Shown: piece after piece, positions 1-12,660 of the stretch | How positions within the stretch are numbered: position 1 is the first letter of the stretch | Layout: each line of letters begins with the position of its first letter | Assembly: GCF_963678635.1 (NCBI RefSeq) | Contig: NC_087062.1 | Location: forward strand, 21,189,789-21,253,788 | Source: Symsagittifera roscoffensis | Lineage: Eukaryota > Xenacoelomorpha > Acoela > Convolutidae | DNA: 64,000 nt | Direction of reading: 5' to 3' | Notes under the pieces: model-generated | Told to the model about the DNA's origin: nothing | What the model saw: the letters and a program-made list of their open reading frames with translations, nothing else | Databases searched by the model: none | Translations under genes and position numbers: made by a program

Positions 1-69
1 TTAGGGGTGGAGGATGTTGCAGCGCAAATATAAAACAATAGTATAAATGCATATAAAAGTAAATGCATA

Positions 70-300
70 CAGGGACAGTAGCCAAGCGTATACATGGTGC
101 GTCCCGGCGGGTTCGGCGCCGGTTCGAATCCCGACTAGGTCATTTCCTTTCTAGAACTCGAATATGCACCGAACTTGATGGGATGCTCCGTAACCAGGTT
201 CGATCCCCCAAAACCGATTTTAACCGTCTTTTCGCTCTAATTTGGTTCAGCCTTGATTAAGGCTGACCTTTAAAATGAGCAATTTGTCTCAAGGACAAAT
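70..300 (+). repeat. tRNA-derived SINE-like fragment with two hairpins
   Basis: A perfect RNA polymerase III box B (GGTTCGAATCC, 121-131) lies about 42 bases downstream of a box A-like stretch (TAGCCAAGCG from 79), the spacing of a tRNA promoter. The acceptor and T stems pair poorly, so this is a tRNA-derived repeat or tRNA pseudogene rather than a working tRNA gene. A second box B-like motif (GGTTCGATCCC) occurs at 197-207. Two small hairpins follow: TCAGCCTT/AAGGCTGA at 247-266 and ATTTGTC/GACAAAT at 282-300. The limits of the element are not defined because no second copy was found in the window. Confidence 0.45.
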
Positions 301-3300
301 ACTGGCCATTTTTTGCAGCTTGCTTTGAGTTATGCAGTTTTTTGTGTCCGATGTTACCGATAACAATAAAAAAGTTTGTTAAAAATATCATTATATTACG
401 AAATTTCCAGAGTTATTTTCCCGATAAAATACTCGTTAATTCAAGTGTTTGAAAAGAGATTTTATTACGAAGTGTGGAGATTGGCGCGCACAATATGCAA
501 ATACTAATGAACTAATTAATCTCCATCGAAAAGGATGCTATTATTACAGACGATCGTACAATCAAAAACAACAAATGTTTTAACCAATTTCACTACTTGA
601 ATTGAGAAAAAAGAACGAAAAAAAATACCAGAAAAATTTTTAAATTTTTTTGTGAAATTTTGTTCACTTTATTTAAATGTTCTAGGAAGTTGATTAAAAT
701 TTTGCACAGTTTTTTTTTAAAGAATTCAATCCTTCCCCTATAATTCCAAAATAATTTATTAGAAAAAAATGCTAAAGGAAAATAAACCGACAGAATTGAA
801 GCCCACCGATCTGCGCAAAAATAGACCAAAAAATTTGGACTCCTAGAAACCTAACACAAGTAAAGAAGTTTCTGATCGAGGCAAACCAACTGCAACCGAA
901 TTAAAGACTTACATATTTACTTTGAAACATAGTCAATAATATAAAACTACTGCTCCAATTTTTTGGGCCAATTTGAGAAACACAGCCAAGAAAACTTGAA
1001 AATACCACTTAAATGTTTAGTATATTTTTTTCATACCGCTAATGCTTCACATTACCTAAGAATCTTGGAGCGTATTTTGTTGACTATGAAGAGGTCGTTA
1101 ATTGCATGTAAGCAAAAAATTATTGCAGATTTTAACAACTTTTGTTTTTTTTTCTCTAAAAACTGACAAAAATGAAGTGTATACACTGTGCTCCTCCAAA
1201 CTACAACAAAAAACTGAGAAAAAAACAATATGCAAGAAATGTGTTTGTTTCATTCTTCTGTTTTTAAAAGCGCAAGCCTATTTCCACCATACAGGTCTAC
1301 GCTGAAGAGTTTTCATTTTCCCGATTTTTTCTCGAAAGAACGAAAGATCAAGATCTGTTTGAGGTTTGGTTCCTCTAGGGTCGGAACTTTTTTCTTCACT
1401 GAACAACAAAATTTGGCTGACGTTTAGGTTTAGGGACAACTTTTTATAGTTATGAACAGCGAACAAGTTAAGCGCGATTCAATATTAAATCCTCACAAAA
1501 GTTCTGCTTAGCTCATTGATCAGATTCGTTCAAAAACTGAATTTCTTATAACAATTAATTTTTTGATCAATTCGCAAGCAGCAAAAACGGCAAAGTGGAA
1601 CTTCCACAATTCTAATGAAACGTTGGAACAGCTCAGGAGATTTTTTTCTTAAAAACCAAATACCTTTAGTGTCCTTTACGAACTAACTCCATATTAATAA
1701 ACTTAAGTTTGTACCTTGATGAATCAATAATCAGTATATAGAATCATATATAAATGAAATAATGAAAACCGGCAGATCTAGCAAAGGCTATCTTTATCAA
1801 CCACCCTAGTGTACAAAGCTAGAAAACTAAAAAAAAATTTATTGGCTACAGCTCGAAAAAGTACCCAACTCCTGTTTGGTCCGATTCCTGTAACATTTAA
1901 TATTACTCGAAGTAAACCATCCAATTTTGTACATTAAATCAACAATCATATATTTTGAACAACAATGAACTAGTGAATTACATTTTTCAGATAGACTCAT
2001 GGTTTATTTGTGAAAAGTCACGACCATGATTGTCAAACCCTCAATCATCAGAGTAAGCAGTTTGCTGATCAGCGGGTCTCGTTGTTTAACCTTTTCGATT
2101 AAGTTCGATATGTGCCTAATTTATGTTTTCTATAATATGAGTTTGATTTAATGTTTGATTTATGAACTTTGATAAGTTTACTTTTCTATTCTTCTTCTTC
2201 TTCTTCTTCTTCTGCTGCTTCTTTTTCTGCATTACAAAAATATCTTCAAAAAGTAGAGATTCAGACCATCAGCCTCTTTATTAACTGCTTGCTACTTTAA
2301 ATGATCCGAGAAACAAAAGCAGCTGTTATGTTTAGTCTTTAGCTTACGAAGTAATAAACTCATGCTATTTTGAATACTAAAAGTATTGAACAGTACTGTA
2401 GCTGAACAGAATTTTTGCTGGTAAACAAAAAAATTACGTTTCTTTTTCTACTGATTAAGACCATTTAAAAAATAGAGTTGTCTATTTTTGAAACATTTTA
2501 AATCAATCTTAGCTTGTTAGTGAAATTTAAAACAAATTTAAAAAAAACATAGATTGCAAATTTTTTATGACTCTTTATTTTTTAAACTCTTTTGGACGGT
2601 CAGCAAATTGTTAACTAGTTACATTCAAGAACGTGTCCTTCTGCTATATTTGTAAAAAAAATTTACTAGAAGTTTCGCTAAACTACTGTAGTTCAAATTA
2701 CTAAAAGTGAACTAGTTTGCAGCGAAAATGTAAGCTTCGATGGAGGAACTGGTTGTTTCTTCTCTGACTGAAAGTACGTCTCAAGAAAAATATTGTAGTT
2801 TAAACCCGAACGATGAGTATTACAAGTTTAAACGTTTTTATGTTCTGATTCGAATTTTCTATATCAGCTGTTCGTCACATTTCTTATATCAGACTGTTCG
2901 GTGAAATGTCTAAAACAAAAATTGAAAGAGAACATATTTGAGAGAACCGCGGTTGGACTTATTTAGGCCACCTTTTTCTCATAAAAAACTTCCAAGGAAA
3001 AGCTCACAATTTTTAGATAATTTAGCGGACTTATAGTACCAAAAAAATAGCTCATTTTTATGGGCCAGGAAAAAAAACAAAATGCACACTTTTAAAGTCT
3101 CACATCAAAATAATCGTTTTTATTGAATACTTTTACGATCTTTGTTCCCTAAAACTCACTCGGCACTGTTAACTAATTGTATTAGAAGAAAAAACACTCC
3201 ATCAGATTTCAGGATTAAACAATTTCGAAAAAAAAACTGATACTTATAAGTTGTATCCAGCTGTATCCAGTTTACCAGCCAAAAAAAACTACCAGAGATT

Positions 3301-4030
3301 TTGAAAAATCCTAATACATTTCGATGGTAAGACATACAAAAAAGTAAAAAGAATCTGATTTTGCAAACTTTTTCTTCAAACTATGACTAGGTCAGGAAAA
3401 GTAAAAGGAAATGATTTTTCTCACGCTGAAAACTTGGGGGAATTGCGATAATTAATGGTAAAAATAAGTTATTGAATGAAAAATAATTCGTTATGGCCGT
3501 TTCATGATGACCAATTGTTTGAAGTTTTTTGTAATAAATGAGTTACAAATCCTAATCAACCAAGCCCCCCCCCCCAAAAAAAAACTTTTGCTTAAGATTT
3601 GCATAAATTCAATCATTTTGCATCCTATCATCTGTTTGATGCGCAAATCGTGGTTTAAATGAAGTTATCTGCCATTGTCACCACATTACGGATTCTCAGA
3701 GTAAAAAATGCTCAAAGTTATTTTCAAAATCTTTGATCGGAAAAAAAACTAGTGAAACTGGAATTATGATTTTTTGTTTAGTTTTTTTTTTCATCTGAGA
3801 CTTAGCTGATATTTGTAAAACTATTTTCATCAGCGACAGAAAGAGCCTCAAAACAAAAAAGTTAAATAGATTTCATCAGCCAAAAACATGCAAAACCAGA
3901 ATTGGTATAGGTTTGAAAACAACCGAAGGTGTACTAGTAAACTTTTTACAGTCCAATCATTACCTGGTCCGATCATTGAAAATGAGGAGGAATTTTTGTC
4001 TTAAGATGTGAATTAGTTTATTAGTTATTT
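301..4030. other. AT-rich sequence without a supported gene
   Basis: No open frame here has exon-like composition together with splice sites. The stretch holds homopolymer runs, a (CTT)n microsatellite and, at about 3964-3995, a weak copy of a short repeat (GGTCCGATCATTGAAAATG) also seen near 9.1 and 41.4 kb. Otherwise nothing recognisable. Confidence 0.5.
2188..2222. repeat. (CTT)n microsatellite
   Basis: About eight uninterrupted CTT/TTC triplets followed by imperfect CTG/CTT units. Simple sequence repeat, no coding context. Confidence 0.9.
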
Positions 4031-4569
4031 TTGTTCCGACTTTCGGTACGAAAGTAACGGAATATTTGTGCTCGGCTCGGGGTGGGTTTTTTTTTCTTCA
4101 GACAAATTTCGACTTTTTAACTAGCCTTTTTTGACGGAATTTTTTATATCATTCAAAAGGTATTGTTGCCCTGAGCTTAAATTTGAAAAGATATTTCACC
4201 TGTGATCATTTTTCGTAAAGTCATGAGGGTTTAAAGGTTGCCATTTTGACCAATTTGGGACAATTAACGCTCGATATGATTCGCGCTATTAACGCGTAAG
4301 CGGAGATTTATTTCGTCTTATAAATCGTTCCAAATTGGTTGAACGAAGCTTATTTGCCATAATTGATTTGTTACAAGGAACGAAATCTCTCTTTTTGTAA
4401 TTTATATGGCGTGTGGGGGGATGATTTTCATTAAAAATTTCAAATTTTAGAAAAAAAAATTTTCGTTTTATTTTATTTCATTTAATTTTTTAAATGTTAT
4501 TACTGCTGCTTCATAAACCTTAAAGGCAGTCGGAAAATTCAGGGCTTCGTCCTGATACGAGCAGTCTTG
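4031..4569 (+). mobile_element. Helentron-like non-autonomous element, copy 1 (tandem left)
   Basis: Full-length member of the window's most abundant repeat. It opens with TTGTTCCGACTTTCGGTACG, where ACTTTCG/CGAAAGT forms a terminal hairpin, and closes with AGTCGGAA, a CAGGGCTTCGTCCTG hairpin and then ATACGAGCAGTCTTG. The inner TTCCGACT of the left end recurs inverted about 50 bases from the right end. This subterminal inverted repeat plus a 3' hairpin is the layout described for Helentrons and their non-autonomous relatives. No coding capacity. The next copy follows head to tail after a single T. Confidence 0.75.
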
Positions 4570-5105
4570 TTGTTCCGACTTTAGATACGAAAGTGACGGA
4601 ATATTTGTGCTCGGGGTGGGTTTTTTTTTTCTTCAGACAAATTTCGACTTTTTAACTAGCCTTTTTTGACGGAATTTTTTTATATCATTCAAAAGGTATT
4701 GTTGCCCTGAGCTTAAATTTGAAAAGATTTTTCACCTGTGATCATTTTTTGTAAAGTTATGAGGGTTTAAAGGTTGCCATTTTGACCAATTTGGGACAAT
4801 TAACGCTCGATATGATTCGCGCTATTAACGCGTAAGCGGAGATTTAATTCGTCTTATAAATCGTTCCAAATTGGTTGAACGAAGCTTATTTGCCATAATT
4901 GATTTGTTACAAGGAACGAAATCTCTCTTTTTGTAATTTATATGGCGTGTGGGGGGATGATTTTCATAAAAAATTTCAAATTTTAGAAAAAAAAATTTTC
5001 GTTTTATTTTATTTCATTTAATTTTTTAAATGTTATTACTGCTGCTCCATAAACCTAAAGGCAGTCGGAAAATTCAGGGCTTCGCCCTGATACGAGCAGT
5101 CTTGT
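4570..5105 (+). mobile_element. Helentron-like non-autonomous element, copy 2 (tandem right)
   Basis: Same orientation and nearly the same sequence as the copy immediately to the left, joined as ...CAGTCTTG-T-TGTTCCGAC.... The right-end hairpin CAGGGC-TTC-GCCCTG is perfect here. Right flank is CTTTATTTG. The shared T at the junction fits insertion between T residues. Non-coding. Confidence 0.75.
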
Positions 5106-5804
5106 CTTTATTTGTTTTCCACGCAAAATTAGGTACGTAAAATTTTCATGCAAATGGCTCGATTGATATAATTTAAAAAAATCATTGAAGTCTTGATCCA
5201 AACGACATTGAAAAAATTTGGTCAAGAAGTTCATTTGAAAGTTGAAAAACCGATTTCAAAAAAGGATACGCTCCAAAACTTTTATTCAAGCCCCAAAAAA
5301 TAAAGTTTCTTAATAAAATTAGATTTTAGAAGTTTTGTTAGCGCCACTTTGGGATTCACAGATTCAGGAAAACTTCAGCAAACTAAATAACCGAAAATTC
5401 AGAAAAATTGAGAAAAATATTTTGAAGATAACTGTTGTCCAATATGCCCATTGCCCTATGACTGGCAAACATGCCTAAAATCTAGGCTTTGCTTTCACCA
5501 CAGCACAGCTTTTTCTAAGATATGGTTTTCATTTTAGGATACTTGCACAACAACCCTATGTTCTTGATCGTATTTCTATGATCTATGTTCTTGATGTTTC
5601 TATGATTCAGCATATCTACAAACTATCGCTGGGATTCAAACTGTGTATAAATCTTGTGAGATTCTTAGAAGACCCTGAACTCTTTTTACATATTATAGGT
5701 TTGACACATCATTATAAAAGTCTGATAACTTTCTATTTCAAAAGCTTTAAGATATGTTAAAGTCTTAAAACAATTTTGATACAATTTTTGAAGAAATGCG
5801 GAAT
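5106..5804. other. AT-rich sequence without a supported gene
   Basis: A short imperfect duplication around 5570-5605 (TTCTTGAT, TTTCTATGAT) is the only structure seen. Confidence 0.4.
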
Positions 5805-6055
5805 CGTTATGCTTGGGGTGCTTTTATGCAGTCAAATTTCGGCTATTGAAATAATTTTTTGACGAACGGTTTTTTTACACCATTGAAAATATTGTCTTCT
5901 TGAGTTCAATTGTAAAAAAGCATTTACCTTCGATAAAAGTTGTGGGTGTGTGAAATTTGCTAATTTGGCCACTCTATAACGAGGAAATGGAAGCGTATCG
6001 CAATTTACTAAAGCGCTGCGCATTTTTCTACACTATAAAATTTTTGAACTTCAAA
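5805..6055 (+). mobile_element. Diverged Helentron-like fragment
   Basis: Shares ordered blocks with the diverged copy at 61412-61910: ATGCTTGGGGTG, a TTTCGG...TTGACG block, TACACCATTGAAAATATTG, then TTACCTTCGAT and GGGTGTGTGAAAT. Both ends are missing or too diverged to place. An old relic of a subfamily. Confidence 0.45.
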
Positions 6056-9040
6056 TGAGCAAGCTAATTGGTCATAACAATTTCAATCTTCTCATTTTTT
6101 CACATTTGATTTTTGATATTAAGTTGTCCACATTTTTGTCAATTTTCAGTATTTTCTTAGCCATCAGCTATTTGAGAACTTCGAGTCGCGCGTAAGTTTC
6201 TATTTTCTTTAAAAACTTTGAACTTCAATTCAGAATTCAAAGTCTTGTAAGTTTTTGCAACAAAAGAAGCTTTATGTGAGCCCTGAATTCTTGCTTTTTC
6301 AAATTAATGGTCGGTTTTTGTAAATTATTCAATGTTCTTTTAAGAGATGTAAATTTCGGATCACTTTAACTTTTTCCCCTCTTTTTAGGAAAGGCGGCCC
6401 GGAGGTTCTTTATTGGGCACAAAATGCGCATGTGCTTTAACTGTTGGATCATTTCATTATAGATTTGGCAATTCGTTACTAGGTACAAAGTCAAAGGGGG
6501 GATAAAAAGGAGATCATGCGATTCTAGCAATAACTCAAATTCCACTATAACTCGGAGTAATAATGCTTTCCAACCGTATAAATAGAAGAGCCACTTGATT
6601 CCTGCTGTTGTGAAATTGTTCTTATTGTATGAAATTGCAGGAAATTCTCAGTCAGGGCCGAATGACACAAAGTTTCCTACCAAGAGAAATTAATTAAATT
6701 TTTAGTTTCAACTTGAAAAACAGTCACGTTTTCTTAAAAATTTTTAGTCTGGTTATAAATTGGCTAATTCAACTGTCTGTCATTCGGTGTTTTTGCCATA
6801 AGGTACTCTTATGGCAAGTTTCACGCTTCAGGGATTGCATATGATCCATGTGTCAACTGTAAGTATGACAACTGTTCAAAAAATTAGGTCATCATATAGA
6901 TACGAGAACTTAAATTATAAAAACACGCTTATCACCTAAAAATAGTTTACCTTATAACTATTCAAACCTGATCCTTTGAAATCAAATAGCAAAAATCCAA
7001 TGGCATGAAGGTTAACTCAATTAGTTTTTCAATGACCATATTTAACAAAGAATTTTCAAAATTTAGTTAGAGCTTTGGATACATACTTTTTATTTTTTCA
7101 CAAACCTTTCGTGCGTGCTTAGGTTAGGCATCCATACTTATATCAGAGTTCTGCTATAAAATGAGGTTCTCTTGGCAAAAAACCGTGACGTTTTCAATTG
7201 CTTCAGGATTTTATTCTCCATATGCCAAAATGTACATTACTTTGTTATAGTATTTCGGCGCCAACAGTTCTTGAAAAAAAATTAGTGAAGCATTAAGCTA
7301 TCTCATTTGGTATACATCAAAATTGCCCTTGAAAGTTTTTTTAGATTTGCTTTGTTCTCGGAGACTGCTCGCTGTTTATCTGCCTATATCTAAGGCACGA
7401 TGGTAAGATATTTTAGAACCTCCTTCCTTTAATCCCTGAGATTGCTTTCCAAAATAAAAAATATATAATTTACATAATTGCCAGTTACTCAAATGAAATT
7501 AAAATGAAAAATTGAGCTCAATGTCCTGATTAAATAAACCCGATGTGTCCAATCTTCTGATCTGATTCCCTTCAGACCAAAAAATCTTTCTGATATTTGT
7601 CTTCGAAATTAATGACTTCAGTCGCGTGGCTGCTACTGAGTCCCTTTTGTTCAGCCATGTTATCTTCTCCAGCCAACTGGGAAAATTAACCCAATCAACA
7701 TATTTCTTTTTATTCGAGCAAACCGGTGAGTGATAACTTTGGTTGATAATTTCGGTGGTAGTTTTTTAATTCACGTTTTTCCCCGATTTTCGAAAAGATT
7801 GAGGAACCTAAATGTCCAGGTTGTTTGTAGATCTTTTTCAATAGTCAGTGTTTCAAAATTGACTGAAGTTTTTGATATCATTATTGAGAACTCGATGCAC
7901 AGCTAAAAATCAGTACATCGTTTCAGCCGACGTTAACTTTTCTCAATAGGCTTTTAAACACTGACGAATTGCAGCCAACCAGCGTCAACAGTTTGTACAA
8001 TTTTTACGGGTCAATATTGCACGATTTATTGCCCCGAAAAAGAAACGGTACAACTACTTTTGATTCTCAGTCCATTTTATAGCGAAGATTTGGTTTTTCA
8101 TTGCTAATCCGTTTGTCACTGTCTTTTGCAGCCACTTCAATAAAAAAACTAAGAAATGTTTTTTTATTTACGCCGCTAACTACGATTCACTTGTTAACCG
8201 CGCATGAAGGAATTCGGCAAGTTTTTTTTTCATCACAAAGTCCAGTTTATGGTTCTTTTCTAAAATATGATGCTATTTTTAAGGGCGCATTAAGGCAAAA
8301 TTCTTAATTTTGCCTACTTTTTTGTACTGAATTATGAGCTAAAAAAAGATTAACTTAAAACTGTTTTCAATTATTTTTGAATTACTCAAAAACTGTCGTC
8401 ACGCCAAACTTTTTGTTTCTGAGCGACTAAAATATAACCAATCAAAAAAACTTTAGGGGCTGTGATACAATTTATTTAGTAGGCTAGCTATGTCACGGTC
8501 CTGTTAACTAGTGTTTGAAGCTTCATCCTCTCAACATCAATTTTTCAAAATTTATTGATTTGAACGAATCATAAAATCTAATGATGTTCTCTTGAAACTA
8601 ATTTCAAAATAAACAAGGATAGCCGTTTACTGTGAAAGTAGCACGGAAAGTTTCGACAACAGTCATTTTTTTCCAATTGGTGTCTTGATAAAAGATCTGA
8701 ACAAAAAAAAATATTTTAGGTATATAGAGTCATAGTAAAATAGGTAAATTGGAAAACAAGGACTAGAAAAACTTTTCAAAACTTTTTGCAGAAATTTTTC
8801 GAATTTTCAAGTTTTGGATTCCCAAAATTGCGCTAGAAAATCTCCAAAAACTACCTTTACTTGAGTTAATCTAAGATTTCAAGGCTTAAAATAAGCTTAA
8901 CTAAGTTATTGTAAGCGCACACGGTCACCTTATTTGCTCGAAATTAGACCAAAAATAAAAAAAAAATCAAAACGGTTTTTCTCGACATTAAGAAAAGAAA
9001 TTGTAATTTTTAAAAATGTTGTGCGAATCACCAATGCTTA
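6056..9040. other. AT-rich sequence without a supported gene
   Basis: Short open frames here (for example 8101-8307) begin with non-ATG codons, are rich in Phe/Leu/Lys and lack splice or family signals. Nothing else recognised. Confidence 0.45.
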
Positions 9041-9041
9041 T

Positions 9042-9135
9042 TTGTGGTACTTGATTTTGCGTGACAAATGAATATAAGAAAAATTAAAACACACTCGAAT
9101 ACAAAGTTCCTCCCCATTTTCAATGTTCGGAACAA
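9042..9135 (-). repeat. Terminal fragment of a second TTGTTCCGA repeat family
   Basis: On the minus strand it begins TTGTTCCGAACATTGAAAAT and runs through GGGGAGGAACTTTGTATTCG and GTGTGTTTTAATTTTT. The same ordered blocks occur at 41375-41462. It shares only its first nine bases with the abundant Helentron-like family. It abuts, and probably cut off, the outer edge of the left LTR of element A. Confidence 0.5.
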
Positions 9136-9298
9136 AAAGAAAGTAAAGAATAGGGTTCAATTAAAATGTGTGTTATTTCTAATTAAATCACAATAACACT
9201 GAACTTGATCACTCCGATGGAGATCGCAAGCTTTAGTCAAGGTCATAAGAGACCTGCTAAGATAATTGATTAAATAAAACGATAAGTCAATCACAACA
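9136..9298 (-). repeat. Element A 3' LTR (truncated)
   Basis: Direct repeat of 14438-14606 and 16185-16353: AAGAAAGTAAAGAATA, GGTTCAATTAAAATGTGT, then the ACTCCGATGGAGATCGC block and a final CAATCACAACA. On the minus strand it is preceded by purine-rich tracts (AGGGAGAAAGGGA and AGGAGAAA) that can act as polypurine tracts. Compared with the right LTR, about 45 bases of the outer end are replaced by another repeat, so no target duplication can be checked. Confidence 0.6.
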
Positions 9299-9938
9299 TT
9301 TCTCCTAACTGGGAAAAACTAAAGTGAGACAGTTAAAATGTGAATGCTCCCTTTCTCCCTATAGGCGAGAGCAAAGATTAAGATAAACACAACTAACTCT
9401 AACACGCGTAAAAATATTTTTTATAGCAAAAAAATGCAGAAAAATTTTTAAAACTGCAAAAATTACTAAGGCTAGATTTCGAAACTCTTATCCGACAGAG
9501 TCATTTGTATAAACTGCTTACGTGTGGTGCTCAAAACAAGGTTAACAAATTTTACAGCACTAAGAGGTTTTAAAATAAGTACTTTTTCCACCGAATTAGA
9601 GTGACATGAGATACTAAGGGGGAGTTGAGATATCTGGTATGAAATTCAAAGGGTGTTTGGCAGAAATCCGACGAATTACTGGAAAAATTCATGCACCGTT
9701 AATTTAACTTATTTTGGACTGGTTAGATGATTGAAGAGGAGATGAGGCTAGGCAATGAAAAAATGATTAGCACCTACAGAATTTATCAAATTGAAGTTAT
9801 AGAACGAAATGAAGTTTTAGCTTTTAGAATCACGGCTTTAGTCCATTATATACTGGTCACACTGTCTTTAAGGTCAAAATTGATGTCTGATTCATCGTGA
9901 TGTTCCACCACTGCAGATAACAATGACGCATGCAGCTC

Positions 9939-10187
9939 TTATACTTTTTCTTCGGTGAATGTTCTTGATTTGAGAGTTAACACGGTCGGAACAGCCGAGA
10001 ACGTGAGACTAGGTTGACTAACCCATTGTGGACCTAGAATGCTTCTCCAGTCTTTTTCATTTTCCGAAATGATTTTGTTGACTGCGTCTTCGCTGATAGC
10101 AAGCCGGTTCTCTGCGCTCCTCAAAATTTGCTCACCAACAACATCTGAAAACAAACTTTCACCATAAAATTTAATTTGTTTCGCCAT
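9939..10187 (-). CDS. Small intact ORF in the 3' part of element A (82 aa)
   Basis: This 82-codon frame opens with a true ATG in good context (GACCATGGCG) and is uninterrupted, although the surrounding element carries many stops. The protein starts MAKQIKFYGESLFSDVV and has charged helical stretches, with no membrane segment and no recognised domain. It sits between the integrase-side tail and the 3' LTR, where some retroelements keep an extra gene. It could be an extra ORF, the end of pol, or chance; I cannot assign a function. Confidence 0.35.
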   Translation of the reverse strand: MAKQIKFYGESLFSDVVGEQILRSAENRLAISEDAVNKIISENEKDWRSILGPQWVSQPSLTFSAVPTVLTLKSRTFTEEKV

Positions 10188-10229
10188 GGTCTAGTATTAA
10201 TGTCTGACGAAGAATTGTCGTCAATTTAT

Positions 10230-12660
10230 TGGGCTGTCGGCTGTGCACGGCTTGTGTCTGCTAATGGTAAATATTCCGGTGGAGTGTTAGAAAGTCGAAT
10301 GTGGAAGGTGATTTGATCTGTTCGGGTGATCCGGGTCCCGTACGGTCTGGGATGTGAGCGGGAATGAAGCTTATTGGGCATTCTATTTAAGGCCCCTGAG
10401 AGTTCCGATCTAATTATACGTATTCTGATTCTGTTTGGTCATCCGTCGGAATGGGGTCATAGTTAAGATGTGCCAATGAATTGTTGGAATCACTAATGAG
10501 ACTTTTCCTGCCTACGTCGCTACTACAGGGGAAACAACCTACTTTCCATTCCCAATCACTAAGGCCCGAAAGGTCAAAAAATTAAAAAAGATCGGCCGTC
10601 TGCTAAGTAACCTGGAGAGAAGTTCTTCAATTTGCTCTTTCCGCTTGGAATTTTGTCTTCGGTACAGGCTTTAAGGAGTTTGTTGATTTCCCTGTGATCT
10701 TTTTTTTCTGGTAACGTTGTCCGAGGGAGAAATTGCCAATTCTTGTTGTGTTCTTCGTTTTTTTTTTCTCTGACCCTATTTCATAAGAGTGGTTGAAATT
10801 AAGATTTGTAACAGTAACTTCAAGATTTTTTGATTATTCGGATTAGTAGTTTCTAAGAGCCATATCTGACTTCCGTAGAATTTTTTCCGCTCGCTATTTT
10901 CATCGTTGTATTTGTGGAACGGATAATTTTCTCGCCCAATGGTCGGTGAAAGGTTTCCCCGTTGTTTCAATTCAAATTTTTCAAAATATTTTAATTTTCT
11001 TCAGCGGGCTTGAAAGAAGTAGTCTTGATGTCTTCTTAGCATGGGATTTCTGGGGTGAAGATGCGTTTTGATCCTTGACGTTTTTAGTTTTATGTTGTCT
11101 AAAATCGTAATTATTTTGTTTGAACAAGTTTTTCCAAAGGGTGTTTGGTGTTCAGTTGAAATGTTTTTCGAACAGTATACAATTTAGTTTCGCTAGTTTG
11201 GTGCTCCGCAAAGTCCAGATAAGTTTATAAATCAAGTTGGTTATTGAAAGTACAAATGTTTCTGTTGACATTGTTTGAAAAGTTTGATTGACCGGTATGT
11301 ACAAGTTTTTCAACTAATCATTAAAACGATGGTCGGCTACTGTACAAAAAAATCAATTTGAAAAAACTTGAATCAAAATGATTGAATTTTGGTTCCAGTA
11401 AAACATTAAGCGTGGTCAATTAAAATCAAATTTGGAATTCCATGTGAATAAAAAGAATTAGTCAGAAAATCAATAACTGTTTCGGCGGAAGTCCTTGAAG
11501 TAATTTTCACCGACGAAAATTTTGAGAATTCAAAAATTATATTTACAATTATAAAGCTAAATCCAACGGATTTTACGAATATCAATTCAGCGAGATATTA
11601 TTAATGTTTTTCAGAAATTGAGGGTTCAAAGTTCTTACCTGCTTTTATACAGTCTCAACATCACTAATTCTTCCTGAGAAAATATCAACACTGTTAATGT
11701 GTGGCTCCACAAACGTGATCCATAAAGAATTTTATCCTGATTTGGCCTGGCTGAGTTTCATGTAGATTTTTGTAGCCACTGTTCTTAGGGTATAAGGTAA
11801 ACAGCTTGTTGTCCACATATAAAAGTTCGTTTACAGTGTGGAAAAATTGATTTTAAACTGCTGAAAGAAACGACCAGGTTTAGAGGTTTGTAATTCCCTT
11901 TTTTCTTCTAGAGCTTCGGTTAAAACTCCTAAAATTTTATCTTCCTCCGTAAGCACGGCGATCGTTTTATTCTTGGAGAAAATATCTAAATCCAAAGGTG
12001 TCTCGGGCAATTCGAAAAATTGCAATATTTTTTTGTCAATGCAAGTTGATCTGTTGGCATCGTTTCTACAGCAAAGTCTACCTTATTTCCGGATGTTGAG
12101 GGAAAAATTACAAATCCACATTCTACATTCACTTTGCTTACGCTATTGCAATCCATAAGAGAATTTGTTGAAACAGATATAAACAAGCAAAATTTGAGAT
12201 TATAGTTTTTGACCACTTATTTTTAAATAAACCAATGGAAACATCTAGCAGTACATTATTTGGAACGACATGTTGAGGAAAAATGTTGAGGGAAAAATTA
12301 CAAATCCACATTCTACATTCACTTTGCTTACGCTATTGCAATCCATAAGAGAATTTATTGAAACAGATATAAATAAGCAAAATTTGAGATTATAGTTTTT
12401 GACCACTTGTTTTTAAATAAACCAATGGAAACATCTAGCAGTACATTAATTGGAACGACAGCGGTCAAAATTCTAAAAGTTTAATCTGAAACCAACAAAA
12501 TTTAGAACAGAAGAGATATTCTTATTACTTAGTATTGCATCGTTGGAAATTTCCAAAATTTGACCAATCAGGTTTGGGCCAGAATGAACTCTTGTTTTTT
12601 TTGAGGAATGGATATAAAATTTAATTAATTTTTGAAATTTTTGCCACAACGAAATGTTTG
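10230..12660 (-). pseudogene. Element A pol 3' half (RNase H / integrase region), heavily decayed
   Basis: Position between the reverse transcriptase relic and the 3' LTR predicts RNase H and integrase here. Short disconnected coding-like pieces occur on the minus strand: a fragment with FVIFPSTSGNKVDFAVET (about 12115-12060), an acidic piece at 12025-11831, a basic piece at 10970-10776, and a Pro/Arg/Thr-rich piece at about 10380-10230 like the tail of Ty3-type integrases. No zinc-binding or DDE motif could be confirmed. The interior also carries a 190-bp tandem duplication. Confidence 0.35.
12093..12462. repeat. 190-bp tandem duplication inside element A
   Basis: Two near-identical copies, 12093-12272 and 12283-12462, both starting ATGTTGAGGGAAAAATTAC and ending GGAACGACA. 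They differ at only a few bases (for example AATTTGTTG versus AATTTATTG), so the duplication is younger than the decay of the element. Confidence 0.85.

Noticed and set aside
70-150. Functional tRNA gene
   Set aside because: Box B is perfect, but acceptor and T stems do not pair well and no anticodon arm can be drawn with confidence.
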